This document shows positions 19,233 to 29,587 of a DNA stretch of 64,000 bases, one piece after another; position 1 is the stretch's first letter; every line of letters starts with the position of its first letter. The notes under the pieces were generated by a model. It saw only the letters and a program-made list of their open reading frames with translations, made no database searches and was not told where the DNA came from. Position numbers and translations under genes: made by a program. Origin of the DNA: Epithemia pelagica (Eukaryota; Bacillariophyta; Bacillariophyceae; Surirellales; Surirellaceae); assembly GCA_946965045.2 (NCBI GenBank), contig OX337234.1, positions 3,162,001-3,226,000 of the forward strand. Reading direction: 5' to 3'.

Positions 19233-22043
19233 ATGATGAAATGGAAAACGCAAGTCTCGTTTTCACGAAAACTTGAAATCTCACCGCGAACCACGCACCA
19301 CGCATCGAAAATCGTAATGAAAACAGTCATCCTCCCTTTTGCTTCCTTGAGCACCCATGCTTTTCACGTCTTGGATACGACAAGATCGAATCCTTTTCAA
19401 GAACATGGCACAACGTTGGATCGGTCGCCAAGACAAGTGATTCATCCATTTCAAAAACGTGCCATGGTGGTTGTTTCTCAGCATAAACCAGGAGAAAATG
19501 TGTCCGACCACAACATATCCTCTGGTCCGAACGATGAGGCATCGTCTTCAGGCGCTCTACAGCCATCCCTACCAGTGAACAACGCCAACTTCCCCGTCAA
19601 AGAAGGCAATCAAGGAAACATGCCTGAGCAAAGTGTTTGGGTCAAGGTCATCCAGAAAACGGGCGGAGACAATTACGAGGACCTCGGAGATCCGTTTCAG
19701 ATATTGCCGCGTCCGGCGAACGTGAGTGACTTGCGCAACAAAGTCAAGGAAGAGGCGGCAAACAACCTTGCGCATGTTGACGCTAATGAACTCCTTGTGT
19801 TCGCGCCTGATAAAGACTACGAGAATGATAAACCTCAACTTTCTGTAAGTGGCGCCATGGCAGACAGAGACGACAAAGCGGAGGGTGACAAAAGAGATTC
19901 TAGTCCAGCAAAAGGAGGAGGGCGAGGGCGAATGAGCGGGATGGGTCGCGGGCGAGGACGAGGTGGTGCACGCCATGCGTCTGATTATTGGAGCCTCGCC
20001 CAGCCAGAATTTCGTCAATGGTTATCCAACATTACTACCAAGGCCGAATACAACAGGCTCTCAATAGCGGAACGAGGGCAGCTTCTTCGCGATTTTGGAA
20101 TCTCGCAGCAACGCGGTGACGGTGATACTCCACAGGTAAGTCTGAATGTGTGTTTTGTTTTGTTTTGTTTGTTCTCAACCATTGAAAAACCATTGAAACT
20201 CACTCATAATTTGTTCCATGCGTCACAGCCAACCGTGAAGGGCTTACTGAAAGAAGAGCCATCTGCAAAGAAGGCAAAAAACTTCTCTGAGCTTGTCGCC
20301 AAGGATGACTACCAAGCCGCAGTCAAATTGCTTAAAGAAAGTGCGGGAGGATACCTTGCAAGAGGATTCAATCCCAAGGTATACCGCGAACCTCATCTTT
20401 CTATGGGCACGTGGAACAAAGAGGAGATTCAGCAACAACTGTGCAAAAAGCGCGAATTGATTGAAAAAAGACTTGCTTCTTTCAAGCCCACCGATCGTCA
20501 GAAGGTTGTTCTCGGACTTCGCTGTGGCTCCGGATTCGGAAAAACTCACATCCTGACGGAAGCCCCTGAATTACTTGCCGCTGAGGGCTTGTACGTCACG
20601 TACAACCAGTATCAAGACTTATCGACAGACAAAGATGATCCGGTGAAAGCTCTGCTCATTCGGTTGTTACTTGCCATGTGTGGATGCGCTTCGCAAGACG
20701 CGGGGCAGTTCTTCAAAGAGCCGGCTTCCAGACAATTTTTTGATGTTTCGGTGGAAACACTTCGTGCGTGTTTTGTCGGATATGCTAAGGAAAGATTCGA
20801 GGCGAAAGATCTTGTCATTGGTGTTGACGAGATAATGGACCTTGCCAAACTTAGTTTTCCGGCTGCCCAGTTAGTCATATCCGAACTTGCGTACCTCTCT
20901 TTCTCATTTAAGTCCAACAAACCGGTTTCAAGATGCACTGTCCTGGTCAGTTCTTTGGAGGAGAGCGTCTTTGCGACAAGGAGTGGGCGGCCTGTTGAAG
21001 ATTGGAATCCAAGAAAGGCAAACCGCGCTGCACTTGAATATTTTGCGGCATCCACGGCAGGAGACAAGGAAAATTATATGGCTCTTGTTAACGCAATTTG
21101 TGGCGCGCATATGCGATCGATTGTCGTTGCCTTTGATCTCCTAAAGCAGGGACACGCACCACGAGTTCGTGACCTGTACAATTCACTATATGAAAGGATG
21201 GGATTGAAGCTGACTGTGCCAGAGTTGAGTGAGGTTTGCGTCTACGTTGAAGCATGTATCACGTCTAAAGCTGATCCATCTCCCTCCAACAACCTTGAAT
21301 CAATTGTTGGAGAGGACTTGGCTGTCCCTCCAGTGATCACGATGAAGGCGTTTGACAACTCACCAGCTCTTTCTAAGCGGCTTGAAGAGCTTTTTAATGC
21401 ATTCCATCTTTGTGATGGAGGGCCAGGAAAGCAGCTGGAGGAAATATCCAAGGCGTATGATTTCTTTCGGGCAGAATTACGTCTACCTATTGTACCCGCC
21501 AAAGCACGTATCTGCATTCCAAAGGGTCCTGGCTTTGAGACGGCGGAATGGTTCCGGTCATTGCGTTTCCCTCAAGCCATGGAGGAGAGCCGCGACGCGC
21601 TGCTGGAAACGCGGTCCGTTCTTTGCGGGTCAAGGAGTCGAAAAGAAGTGGTTGCGACGGCGGTGGTCCCTACGTTTGGTATGTACTATCACCCAGCCGT
21701 TAGTAATCACCCCTGGCTTGATCGTTTGGTTGTTGGACAACACTCGAAGGATTCCTTTTGCTTGGTAATTTATCAAGACAAAGTGAATGCCGCTGACTTT
21801 CCAGATGCATGCAAGAAACTGAACAAGGCAGCGAATGTTCTATCTGGACCACACCAAGTTTTGCTTGTCGTTAACGTGATTGGAGCGTCGATCAACACCA
21901 CAGCTCAGGCGAGTCTGGAGCGACCCTACATTCTTATTAGGGAAGGAGACGAAGTGAGTTCTTTCTATTCTCGCAATTTCGCCGAAATGGTGCGATACAG
22001 TCGGGAGAGACACCTTCTTTCTACCAATTCGAAAACGGTGTGA
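19233..22043 (+). CDS. Crinkler-like NTPase with captured exon (CRN 4)
   Basis: The frame has 936 codons, or 905 residues if the in-frame intron at 20136-20228 is removed. The order is N-terminal extension, CRN header, a foreign insert at 19833-20254 (Arg-Gly-Arg-rich stretch, then Asp-Tyr-Trp-Ser-Leu-Ala-Gln-Pro-Glu-Phe and a short helical part), then the same linker, Walker A (near residue 431) and Walker B (near 531) as CRN 3. The insert replaces about 110 bp of linker coding sequence seen in CRN 3. The reading frame is kept on both sides. This is unit 2 of the array and nearly identical to CRN 5. Confidence 0.85.
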   Translation: MMKWKTQVSFSRKLEISPRTTHHASKIVMKTVILPFASLSTHAFHVLDTTRSNPFQEHGTTLDRSPRQVIHPFQKRAMVVVSQHKPGENVSDHNISSGPNDEASSSGALQPSLPVNNANFPVKEGNQGNMPEQSVWVKVIQKTGGDNYEDLGDPFQILPRPANVSDLRNKVKEEAANNLAHVDANELLVFAPDKDYENDKPQLSVSGAMADRDDKAEGDKRDSSPAKGGGRGRMSGMGRGRGRGGARHASDYWSLAQPEFRQWLSNITTKAEYNRLSIAERGQLLRDFGISQQRGDGDTPQVSLNVCFVLFCLFSTIEKPLKLTHNLFHASQPTVKGLLKEEPSAKKAKNFSELVAKDDYQAAVKLLKESAGGYLARGFNPKVYREPHLSMGTWNKEEIQQQLCKKRELIEKRLASFKPTDRQKVVLGLRCGSGFGKTHILTEAPELLAAEGLYVTYNQYQDLSTDKDDPVKALLIRLLLAMCGCASQDAGQFFKEPASRQFFDVSVETLRACFVGYAKERFEAKDLVIGVDEIMDLAKLSFPAAQLVISELAYLSFSFKSNKPVSRCTVLVSSLEESVFATRSGRPVEDWNPRKANRAALEYFAASTAGDKENYMALVNAICGAHMRSIVVAFDLLKQGHAPRVRDLYNSLYERMGLKLTVPELSEVCVYVEACITSKADPSPSNNLESIVGEDLAVPPVITMKAFDNSPALSKRLEELFNAFHLCDGGPGKQLEEISKAYDFFRAELRLPIVPAKARICIPKGPGFETAEWFRSLRFPQAMEESRDALLETRSVLCGSRSRKEVVATAVVPTFGMYYHPAVSNHPWLDRLVVGQHSKDSFCLVIYQDKVNAADFPDACKKLNKAANVLSGPHQVLLVVNVIGASINTTAQASLERPYILIREGDEVSSFYSRNFAEMVRYSRERHLLSTNSKTV
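19833..20254 (+). other. Captured gene start (exon plus intron) inside CRN 4
   Basis: The segment of ~422 bp has the look of another gene's 5' end: GGCGCCATGGCAGAC is a good eukaryotic start context, followed by an RG-rich first exon, then a GT...AG intron and the start of a second exon. The same piece is in units 3 and 4 (23261-23682, 26689-27110) and nowhere else in the window. The source gene is not recognised. Confidence 0.65.
20136..20228 (+). other. Probable 93-bp intron in CRN 4
   Basis: GTAAGT at 20136 and TTCCATGCGTCACAG ending at 20228 make a consensus donor and acceptor, with a T/G-rich interior. The length is a multiple of three and there is no stop, so the retained form stays in frame (31 extra hydrophobic residues). 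Identical introns are at 23564-23656 and 26992-27084. It is phase 0. Confidence 0.7.
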
Positions 22044-22237
22044 ACTTCCTAGTCGATGGAGAGGGGAGGAAAGAAGATCTGGCAATCCTCCCCCCCACCA
22101 TCCTGGGGAGACCTTTGCAGATGATGGACAACAGTAAGTACAAGTTTGTATTGTTCCTTCTCAAGAGGAAATTATCTTGCCCTATCTGGAAGGTTCCTTT
22201 GAACGATTCGGAAATGAGATCCAGAATAGGCATTCTT

Positions 22238-22266
22238 TTGACGTATATCGATTCGATATACGTCAA
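22238..22266. repeat. 29-bp palindrome (copy 2)
   Basis: Same 14-bp arms around a central T as at 18810, at the same place after the stop codon of CRN 4. Confidence 0.9.
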
Positions 22267-22660
22267 TATCGATCCAATAATTGGAGATAACTCATAATTG
22301 TTGTGGTGATCATCCCACTCTCATCACTTTCACCGCCCATTCTCGGATTCATTCACTCGTTGCCATCATCTTTGGGGAATCGCCCGACCCCTGCTTTTGA
22401 AACCAGAGCGTGTATTGGTACTCCTATTTCCTACTCCTTCCGTCTATCTCGATTGTCGATAGTCGATGTTTGTTTTTAGGAGTACTAAACGTATATATAT
22501 CACAGATCACAGAGTAGACTTTGCACTGTCAACTGTCAGACGACTTGGCTGTCTGTGCTTCGCCCGCCGCCATAGTCCAAAGACAAGAATGTCTTAGCTA
22601 CGTCTGTTGCGACACAAGTTTCCAGCTCCGCGTTATTGGTCGAGCGTCGAGCCACACACC

Positions 22661-25471
22661 ATGATGAAATGGAAAACGCAAGTCTCGTTTTCACGAAAAC
22701 TTGAAATCTCACCGCGAACCACGCACCACGCATCGAAAATCGTAATGAAAACAGTCATCCTCCCTTTTGCTTCCTTGAGCACCCATGCTTTTCACGTCTT
22801 GGATACGACAAGATCGAATCCTTTTCAAGAACATGGCACAACGTTGGATCGGTCGCCAAGACAAGTGATTCATCCATTTCAAAAACGTGCCATGGTGGTT
22901 GTTTCTCAGCATAAACCAGGAGAAAATGTGTCCGACCACAACATATCCTCTGGTCCGAACGATGAGGCATCGTCTTCAGGCGCTCTACAGCCATCCCTAC
23001 CAGTGAACAACGCCAACTTCCCCGTCAAAGAAGGCAATCAAGGAAACATGCCTGAGCAAAGTGTTTGGGTCAAGGTCATCCAGAAAACGGGCGGAGACAA
23101 TTACGAGGACCTCGGAGATCCGTTTCAGATATTGCCGCGTCCGGCGAACGTGAGTGACTTGCGCAACAAAGTCAAGGAAGAGGCGGCAAACAACCTTGCG
23201 CATGTTGACGCTAATGAACTCCTTGTGTTCGCGCCTGATAAAGACTACGAGAATGATAAACCTCAACTTTCTGTAAGTGGCGCCATGGCAGACAGAGACG
23301 ACAAAGCGGAGGGTGACAAAAGAGATTCTAGTCCAGCAAAAGGAGGAGGGCGAGGGCGAATGAGCGGGATGGGTCGCGGGCGAGGACGAGGTGGTGCACG
23401 CCATGCGTCTGATTATTGGAGCCTCGCCCAGCCAGAATTTCGTCAATGGTTATCCAACATTACTACCAAGGCCGAATACAACAGGCTCTCAATAGCGGAA
23501 CGAGGGCAGCTTCTTCGCGATTTTGGAATCTCGCAGCAACGCGGTGACGGTGATACTCCACAGGTAAGTCTGAATGTGTGTTTTGTTTTGTTTTGTTTGT
23601 TCTCAACCATTGAAAAACCATTGAAACTCACTCATAATTTGTTCCATGCGTCACAGCCAACCGTGAAGGGCTTACTGAAAGAAGAGCCATCTGCAAAGAA
23701 GGCAAAAAACTTCTCTGAGCTTGTCGCCAAGGATGACTACCAAGCCGCAGTCAAATTGCTTAAAGAAAGTGCGGGAGGATACCTTGCAAGAGGATTCAAT
23801 CCCAAGGTATACCGCGAACCTCATCTTTCTATGGGCACGTGGAACAAAGAGGAGATTCAGCAACAACTGTGCAAAAAGCGCGAATTGATTGAAAAAAGAC
23901 TTGCTTCTTTCAAGCCCACCGATCGTCAGAAGGTTGTTCTCGGACTTCGCTGTGGCTCCGGTTTCGGAAAAACTCACATCCTGACGGAAGCCCCTGAATT
24001 ACTTGCCGCTGAGGGCTTGTACGTCACGTACAACCAGTATCAAGACTTATCGACAGACAAAGATGATCCGGTGAAAGCTCTGCTCATTCGGTTGTTACTT
24101 GCCATGTGTGGATGCGCTTCGCAAGACGCGGGGCAGTTCTTCAAAGAGCCGGCTTCCAGACAATTTTTTGATGTTTCGGTGGAAACACTTCGTGCGTGTT
24201 TTGTCGGATATGCTAAGGAAAGATTCGAGGCGAAAGATCTTGTCATTGGTGTTGACGAGATAATGGACCTTGCCAAACTTAGTTTTCCGGCTGCCCAGTT
24301 AGTCATATCCGAACTTGCGTACCTCTCTTTCTCATTTAAGTCCAACAAACCGGTTTCAAGATGCACTGTCCTGGTCAGTTCTTTGGAGGAGAGCGTCTTT
24401 GCGACAAGGAGTGGGCGGCCTGTTGAAGATTGGAATCCAAGAAAGGCAAACCGCGCTGCACTTGAATATTTTGCGGCATCCACGGCAGGAGACAAGGAAA
24501 ATTATATGGCTCTTGTTAACGCAATTTGTGGCGCGCATATGCGATCGATTGTCGTTGCCTTTGATCTCCTAAAGCAGGGACACGCACCACGAGTTCGTGA
24601 CCTGTACAATTCACTATATGAAAGGATGGGATTGAAGCTGACTGTGCCAGAGTTGAGTGAGGTTTGCGTCTACGTTGAAGCATGTATCACGTCTAAAGCT
24701 GATCCATCTCCCTCCAACAAACTTGAATCAATTGTTGGAGAGGACTTGGCTGTCCCTCCAGTGATCACGATGAAGGCGTTTGACAACTCACCAGCTCTTT
24801 CTAAGCGGCTTGAAGAGCTTTTTAATGCATTCCATCTTTGTGATGGAGGGCCAGGAAAGCAGCTGGAGGAAATATCCAAGGCGTATGATTTCTTTCGGGC
24901 AGAATTACGTCTACCTATTGTACCCGCCAAAGCACGTATCTGCATTCCAAAGGGTCCTGGCTTTGAGACGGCGGAATGGTTCCGGTCATTGCGTTTCCCT
25001 CAAGCCATGGAGGAGAGCCGCGACGCGCTGCTGGAAACGCGGTCCGTTCTTTGCGGGTCAAGGAGTCGAAAAGAAGTGGTTGCGACGGCGGTGGTCCCTA
25101 CGTTTGGTATGTACTATCACCCAGCTGTTAGTAATCACCCCTGGCTTGATCGTTTGGTTGTTGGACAACACTCGAAGGATTCCTTTTGCTTGGTAATTTA
25201 TCAAGACAAAGTGAATGCCGCTGACTTTCCAGATGCATGCAAGAAACTGAACAAGGCAGCGAATGTTCTATCTGGACCACACCAAGTTTTGCTTGTCGTT
25301 AACGTGATTGGAGCGACGACCAACACCACAGCTCAGGCGAGTCTGGAGCGACCCTACATTCTTATTAGGGAAGGAGACGAAGTGAGTTCTTTCTATTCTC
25401 GCAATTTCGCCGAAATGGTGCGATACAGTCGGGAGAGACACCTTCTTTCTACCAATTCGAAAACGGTGTGA
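22661..25471 (+). CDS. Crinkler-like NTPase with captured exon (CRN 5)
   Basis: Array unit 3, 936 codons. It is almost identical to CRN 4. Visible differences include Lys for Asn in Ser-Asn-Lys-Leu-Glu-Ser and Thr-Thr for Ser-Ile late in the protein. It has the same header, captured RG-rich exon, in-frame intron (23564-23656), Walker A and Walker B. Both motifs are intact, so the copy should be able to bind nucleotide if expressed. Confidence 0.85.
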   Translation: MMKWKTQVSFSRKLEISPRTTHHASKIVMKTVILPFASLSTHAFHVLDTTRSNPFQEHGTTLDRSPRQVIHPFQKRAMVVVSQHKPGENVSDHNISSGPNDEASSSGALQPSLPVNNANFPVKEGNQGNMPEQSVWVKVIQKTGGDNYEDLGDPFQILPRPANVSDLRNKVKEEAANNLAHVDANELLVFAPDKDYENDKPQLSVSGAMADRDDKAEGDKRDSSPAKGGGRGRMSGMGRGRGRGGARHASDYWSLAQPEFRQWLSNITTKAEYNRLSIAERGQLLRDFGISQQRGDGDTPQVSLNVCFVLFCLFSTIEKPLKLTHNLFHASQPTVKGLLKEEPSAKKAKNFSELVAKDDYQAAVKLLKESAGGYLARGFNPKVYREPHLSMGTWNKEEIQQQLCKKRELIEKRLASFKPTDRQKVVLGLRCGSGFGKTHILTEAPELLAAEGLYVTYNQYQDLSTDKDDPVKALLIRLLLAMCGCASQDAGQFFKEPASRQFFDVSVETLRACFVGYAKERFEAKDLVIGVDEIMDLAKLSFPAAQLVISELAYLSFSFKSNKPVSRCTVLVSSLEESVFATRSGRPVEDWNPRKANRAALEYFAASTAGDKENYMALVNAICGAHMRSIVVAFDLLKQGHAPRVRDLYNSLYERMGLKLTVPELSEVCVYVEACITSKADPSPSNKLESIVGEDLAVPPVITMKAFDNSPALSKRLEELFNAFHLCDGGPGKQLEEISKAYDFFRAELRLPIVPAKARICIPKGPGFETAEWFRSLRFPQAMEESRDALLETRSVLCGSRSRKEVVATAVVPTFGMYYHPAVSNHPWLDRLVVGQHSKDSFCLVIYQDKVNAADFPDACKKLNKAANVLSGPHQVLLVVNVIGATTNTTAQASLERPYILIREGDEVSSFYSRNFAEMVRYSRERHLLSTNSKTV
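23564..23656 (+). other. Probable 93-bp intron in CRN 5
   Basis: Same donor GTAAGT and acceptor CACAG as in CRN 4, phase 0, no in-frame stop. Confidence 0.7.
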
Positions 25472-25665
25472 ACTTCCTAGTCGATGGAGAGGGGAGGAAA
25501 GAAGATCTGGCAATCCTCCCCCCCACCATCCTGGGGAGACCTTTGCAGATGATGGACAACAGTAAGTACAAGTTTGTATTGTTCCTTCTCAAGAGGAAAT
25601 TATCTTGCCCTATCTGGAAGGTTCCTTTGAACGATTCGGAAATGAGATCCAGAATAGGCATTCTT

Positions 25666-25694
25666 TTGACGTATATCGATTCGATATACGTCAA
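25666..25694. repeat. 29-bp palindrome (copy 3)
   Basis: Identical to the copy at 18810, after the stop codon of CRN 5. Confidence 0.9.
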
Positions 25695-26088
25695 TATCGA
25701 TCCAATAATTGGAGATAACTCATAATTGTTGTGGTGATCATCCCACTCTCATCACTTTCACCGCCCATTCTCGGATTCATTCACTCGTTGCCATCATCTT
25801 TGGGGAATCGCCCGACCCCTGCTTTTGAAACCAGAGCGTGTATTGGTACTCCTATTTCCTACTCCTTCCGTCTATCTCGATTGTCGATAGTCGATGTTTG
25901 TTTTTAGGAGTACTAAACGTATATATATCACAGATCACAGAGTAGACTTTGCACTGTCAACTGTCAGACGACTTGGCTGTCTGTGCTTCGCCCGCCGCCA
26001 TAGTCCAAAGACAAGAATGTCTTAGCTACGTCTGTTGCGACACAAGTTTCCAGCTCCGCGTTATTGGTCGAGCGTCGAGCCACACACC

Positions 26089-28899
26089 ATGATGAAATGG
26101 AAAACGCAAGTCTCGTTTTCACGAAAACTTGAAATCTCACCGCGAACCACGCACCACGCATCGAAAATCGTAATGAAAACAGTCATCCTCCCTTTTGCTT
26201 CCTTGAGCACCCATGCTTTTCACGTCTTGGATACGACAAGATCGAATCCTTTTCAAGAACATGGCACAACGTTGGATCGGTCGCCAAGACAAGTGATTCA
26301 TCCATTTCAAAAACGTGCCATGGTGGTTGTTTCTCAGCATAAACCAGGAGAAAATGTGTCCGACCACAACATATCCTCTGGTCCGAACGATGAGGCATCG
26401 TCTTCAGGCGCTCTACAGCCATCCCTACCAGTGAACAACGCCAACTTCCCCGTCAAAGAAGGCAATCAAGGAAACATGCCTGAGCAAAGTGTTTGGGTCA
26501 AGGTCATCCAGAAAACGGGCGGAGACAATTACGAGGACCTCGGAGATCCGTTTCAGATATTGCCGCGTCCGGCGAACGTGAGTGACTTGCGCAACAAAGT
26601 CAAGGAAGAGGCGGCAAACACCCTTGCGCATGTTGACGCTAATGAACTCCTTGTGTTCGCGCCTGATAAAGACTACGAGAATGATAAACCTCAACTTTCT
26701 GTAAGTGGCGCCATGGCAGACAGAGACGACAAAGCGGAGGGTGACAAAAGAGATTCTAGTCCAGCAAAAGGAGGAGGGCGAGGGCGAATGAGCGGGATGG
26801 GTCGCGGGCGAGGACGAGGTGGTGCACGCCATGCGTCTGATTATTGGAGCCTCGCCCAGCCAGAATTTCGTCAATGGTTATCCAACATTACTACCAAGGC
26901 CGAATACAACAGGCTCTCAATAGCGGAACGAGGGCAGCTTCTTCGCGATTTTGGAATCTCGCAGCAACGCGGTGACGGTGATACTCCACAGGTAAGTCTG
27001 AATGTGTGTTTTGTTTTGTTTTGTTTGTTCTCAACCATTGAAAAACCATTGAAACTCACTCATAATTTGTTCCATGCGTCACAGCCAACCGTGAAGGGCT
27101 TACTGAAAGAAGAGCCATCTGCAAAGAAGGCAAAAAACTTCTCTGAGCTTGTCGCCAAGGATGACTACCAAGCCGCAGTCAAATTGCTTAAAGAAAGTGC
27201 GGGAGGATACCTTGCAAGAGGATTCAATCCCAAGGTATACCGCGAACCTCATCTTTCTATGGGCACGTGGAACAAAGAGGAGATTCAGCAACAACTGTGC
27301 AAAAAGCGCGAATTGATTGAAAAAAGACTTGCTTCTTTCAAGCCCACCGATCGTCAGAAGGTTGTTCTCGGACTTCGCTGTGGCTCCGGTTTCGGAAAAA
27401 CTCACATCCTGACGGAAGCCCCTGAATTACTTGCCGCTGAGGGCTTGTACGTCACGTACAACCAGTATCAAGACTTATCGACAGACAAAGATGATCCGGT
27501 GAAAGCTCTGCTCATCCGGTTGTTACTTGCCATGTGTGGATGCGCTTCGCATCACGCGGGGCAGTTCTTCAAAGAGTCGGCTTCCAGACAATTTTTTGAT
27601 GTTTCGGTGGAAACACTTCGTGCGTGTTTTGTCGGATATGCTAAGGAAAGATTCGAGGCGAAAGATCTTGTCATTGGTGTTGACGAGGTAATGGATCTTG
27701 CCAAACTTAGTTTTTCGGCTGCCCAGTTAGTCATATCCGAACTTGCGTACCTCTCTTTCTCATTTAAGTCCAACAAACCGGTTTCAAGATGCACTGTCCT
27801 GGTCAGTTCTTTGGAGGGGAGCGTCTTTAGGACAAAGAGTGGGCGGCCTGTTGAAGATTGGAATCCAAGAAAGGCAAACCGCGCTGCACTTGAATATTTT
27901 GCGGCATCCACGGCAGGAGACAAGGAAAATTATATGGCTCTTGTTAACGCAATTTGTGGCGCGCATATGCGATCGATTGTCGTTGCCTTTGATCTCCTAA
28001 AGCAGGGACACGCACCACGAGTTCGTGACCTGTACAATTCACTATATGAAAGGATGGGATTGAAGCTGACTGTGCCAGAGTTGAGTGAGGTTTGCGTCTA
28101 CGTTGAAGCATGTATCACGTCTAAAGCTGATCCATCTCCCTCCAACAACCTTGAATCAATTGTTGGAGAGGACTTGGCTGTCCCTCCAGTGATCACGATG
28201 AAGGCGTTTGACAACTCACCAGCTCTTTCTAAGCGGCTTGAAGAGCTTTTTAATGCATTCCATCTTTGTGATGGAGGGCCAGGAAAGCAGCTGGAGGAAA
28301 TATCCAAGGCGTATGATTTCTTTCGGGCAGAATTACGTCTACCTATTGTACCCGCCAAAGCACGTATCTGCATTCCAAAGGGTCCTGGCTTTGAGACGGC
28401 GGAATGGTTCCGGTCATTGCGTTTCCCTCAAGCCATGGAGGAGAGCCGCGACGCGCTGCTGGAAACGCGGTCCGTTCTTTGCGGGTCAAGGAGTCGAAAA
28501 GAAGTGGTTGCGACGGTGGTGGTCCCTACGTTTGGTATGTACTATCACCCAGCCGTTAGTAATCACCCCTGGCTTGATCGTTTGGTTGTTGGACAACACT
28601 CGAAGGATTCCTTTTGCTTGGTAATTTATCAAGACAAAGTGAATGCCGCTGACTTTCCAGATGCATGCAAGAAACTGAACAAGGCAGCGAATGTTCTATC
28701 TGGACCACACCAAGTTTTGCTTGTCGTTAACGTGATTGGAGCGACGACCAACACCACAGCTCAGGCGAGTCTGGAGCGACCCTACATTCTTATTAGGGAA
28801 GGAGACGAAGTGAGTTCTTTCTATTCTCGCAATTTCGCCGAAATGGTGCGATACAGTCGGGAGAGACACCTTCTTTCTACCAATTCGAAAACGGTGTGA
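26089..28899 (+). CDS. Crinkler-like NTPase with captured exon (CRN 6)
   Basis: Array unit 4, 936 codons, same architecture and intron (26992-27084). It differs from CRN 4 and 5 in a cluster around 27550-27840: Ser-His-His for Ser-Gln-Asp, Glu-Ser for Glu-Pro, Val for Ile next to Walker B (Gly-Val-Asp-Glu-Val), and Phe-Arg-Thr-Lys for Phe-Ala-Thr-Arg. Walker A and the Asp-Glu of Walker B are intact. The cluster of changes suggests conversion from another copy or relaxed constraint. Confidence 0.85.
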   Translation: MMKWKTQVSFSRKLEISPRTTHHASKIVMKTVILPFASLSTHAFHVLDTTRSNPFQEHGTTLDRSPRQVIHPFQKRAMVVVSQHKPGENVSDHNISSGPNDEASSSGALQPSLPVNNANFPVKEGNQGNMPEQSVWVKVIQKTGGDNYEDLGDPFQILPRPANVSDLRNKVKEEAANTLAHVDANELLVFAPDKDYENDKPQLSVSGAMADRDDKAEGDKRDSSPAKGGGRGRMSGMGRGRGRGGARHASDYWSLAQPEFRQWLSNITTKAEYNRLSIAERGQLLRDFGISQQRGDGDTPQVSLNVCFVLFCLFSTIEKPLKLTHNLFHASQPTVKGLLKEEPSAKKAKNFSELVAKDDYQAAVKLLKESAGGYLARGFNPKVYREPHLSMGTWNKEEIQQQLCKKRELIEKRLASFKPTDRQKVVLGLRCGSGFGKTHILTEAPELLAAEGLYVTYNQYQDLSTDKDDPVKALLIRLLLAMCGCASHHAGQFFKESASRQFFDVSVETLRACFVGYAKERFEAKDLVIGVDEVMDLAKLSFSAAQLVISELAYLSFSFKSNKPVSRCTVLVSSLEGSVFRTKSGRPVEDWNPRKANRAALEYFAASTAGDKENYMALVNAICGAHMRSIVVAFDLLKQGHAPRVRDLYNSLYERMGLKLTVPELSEVCVYVEACITSKADPSPSNNLESIVGEDLAVPPVITMKAFDNSPALSKRLEELFNAFHLCDGGPGKQLEEISKAYDFFRAELRLPIVPAKARICIPKGPGFETAEWFRSLRFPQAMEESRDALLETRSVLCGSRSRKEVVATVVVPTFGMYYHPAVSNHPWLDRLVVGQHSKDSFCLVIYQDKVNAADFPDACKKLNKAANVLSGPHQVLLVVNVIGATTNTTAQASLERPYILIREGDEVSSFYSRNFAEMVRYSRERHLLSTNSKTV
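26992..27084 (+). other. Probable 93-bp intron in CRN 6
   Basis: Same splice signals and length as the introns of CRN 4 and CRN 5. Confidence 0.7.
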
Positions 28900-29092
28900 A
28901 CTTCCTAGTCGATGGAGAGGGGAGGAAAGAAGATCTGGCAATCCTCCCCCCACCATCCTGGGGAGACCTTTGCAGATGATGGACAACAGTAAGTACAAGT
29001 TTGTATTGTTCCTTCTCAAGAGGAAATTATCTTGCCCTATCTGGAAGGTTCCTTTGAACGATTCGGAAATGAGATCCAGAATAGGCATTCTT

Positions 29093-29121
29093 TTGACGTA
29101 TATCGATTCGATATACGTCAA
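29093..29121. repeat. 29-bp palindrome (copy 4)
   Basis: Identical arms to the copy at 18810, after the stop codon of CRN 6. Confidence 0.9.
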
Positions 29122-29371
29122 TATCGATCCAATAATTGGAGATAACTCATAATTGTTGTGGTGATCATCCCACTCTCATCACTTTCACCGCCCATTCTCG
29201 GATTCATTCACTCGTTGCCATCATCTTTGGGGAATCGCCCGACCCCTGCTTTTGAAACCAGAGCGTGTATTGGTACTCCTATTTCCTACTCCTTCGATTG
29301 TCGATAGTCGATGTTTGTTTTTAGGAGTACTAAACGTATATATATCACAGATCACAGAGTAGACTTTGCAC

Positions 29372-29587
29372 TGCGGTACCCCTATATGGATCCCGCCATA
29401 CGTGTCACCACGTTCCATTCCCGGTTCGCGTTCTTGACACTGCGACATGCGTCTTCCGCCACCTGGCTGTTCCTCCTCCAGTCATTTCTCGTCGCACGTG
29501 GCACTGTGGATTCCTCATTTCTCCTAATTCCTCGTAAATCCTAAAGATCACAATTTTTATACCGTGCTATTTTACATGGGTATGGCA
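29372..29587 (+). repeat. 5' LTR of the gypsy element
   Basis: A 216-bp repeat TGCGGTACCC...GGGTATGGCA, identical by eye to 34866-35081. It is followed by CTCTGATCAGAAG, the expected position of a primer binding site, whose tRNA I cannot assign. Confidence 0.93.

Larger units (their letters stand above)
15883..29272 (+). repeat. Tandem array of four CRN-NTPase gene units
   Basis: Units start at the same sequence (GGTACTCCTATTTCCTACTC) at 15883, 18989, 22417 and 25845, with another copy at 29273. Units 2-4 are 3,428 bp apart (unit 4 one base shorter in a C-run). Unit 1 is 3,106 bp because it has a different linker. Each unit holds leader, CRN-NTPase gene, 3' flank and a 29-bp palindrome. Units 2 and 3 differ at only a handful of bases by eye, and unit 4 has a small cluster of changes near 27550-27840. 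Confidence 0.93.

Noticed and set aside
15883-29272. Possible assembly collapse or expansion instead of real tandem units
   Set aside because: Not fully excluded, but unit-specific substitutions (unit 4 cluster, Asn/Lys change in unit 3, C-run length) argue that the units are real.
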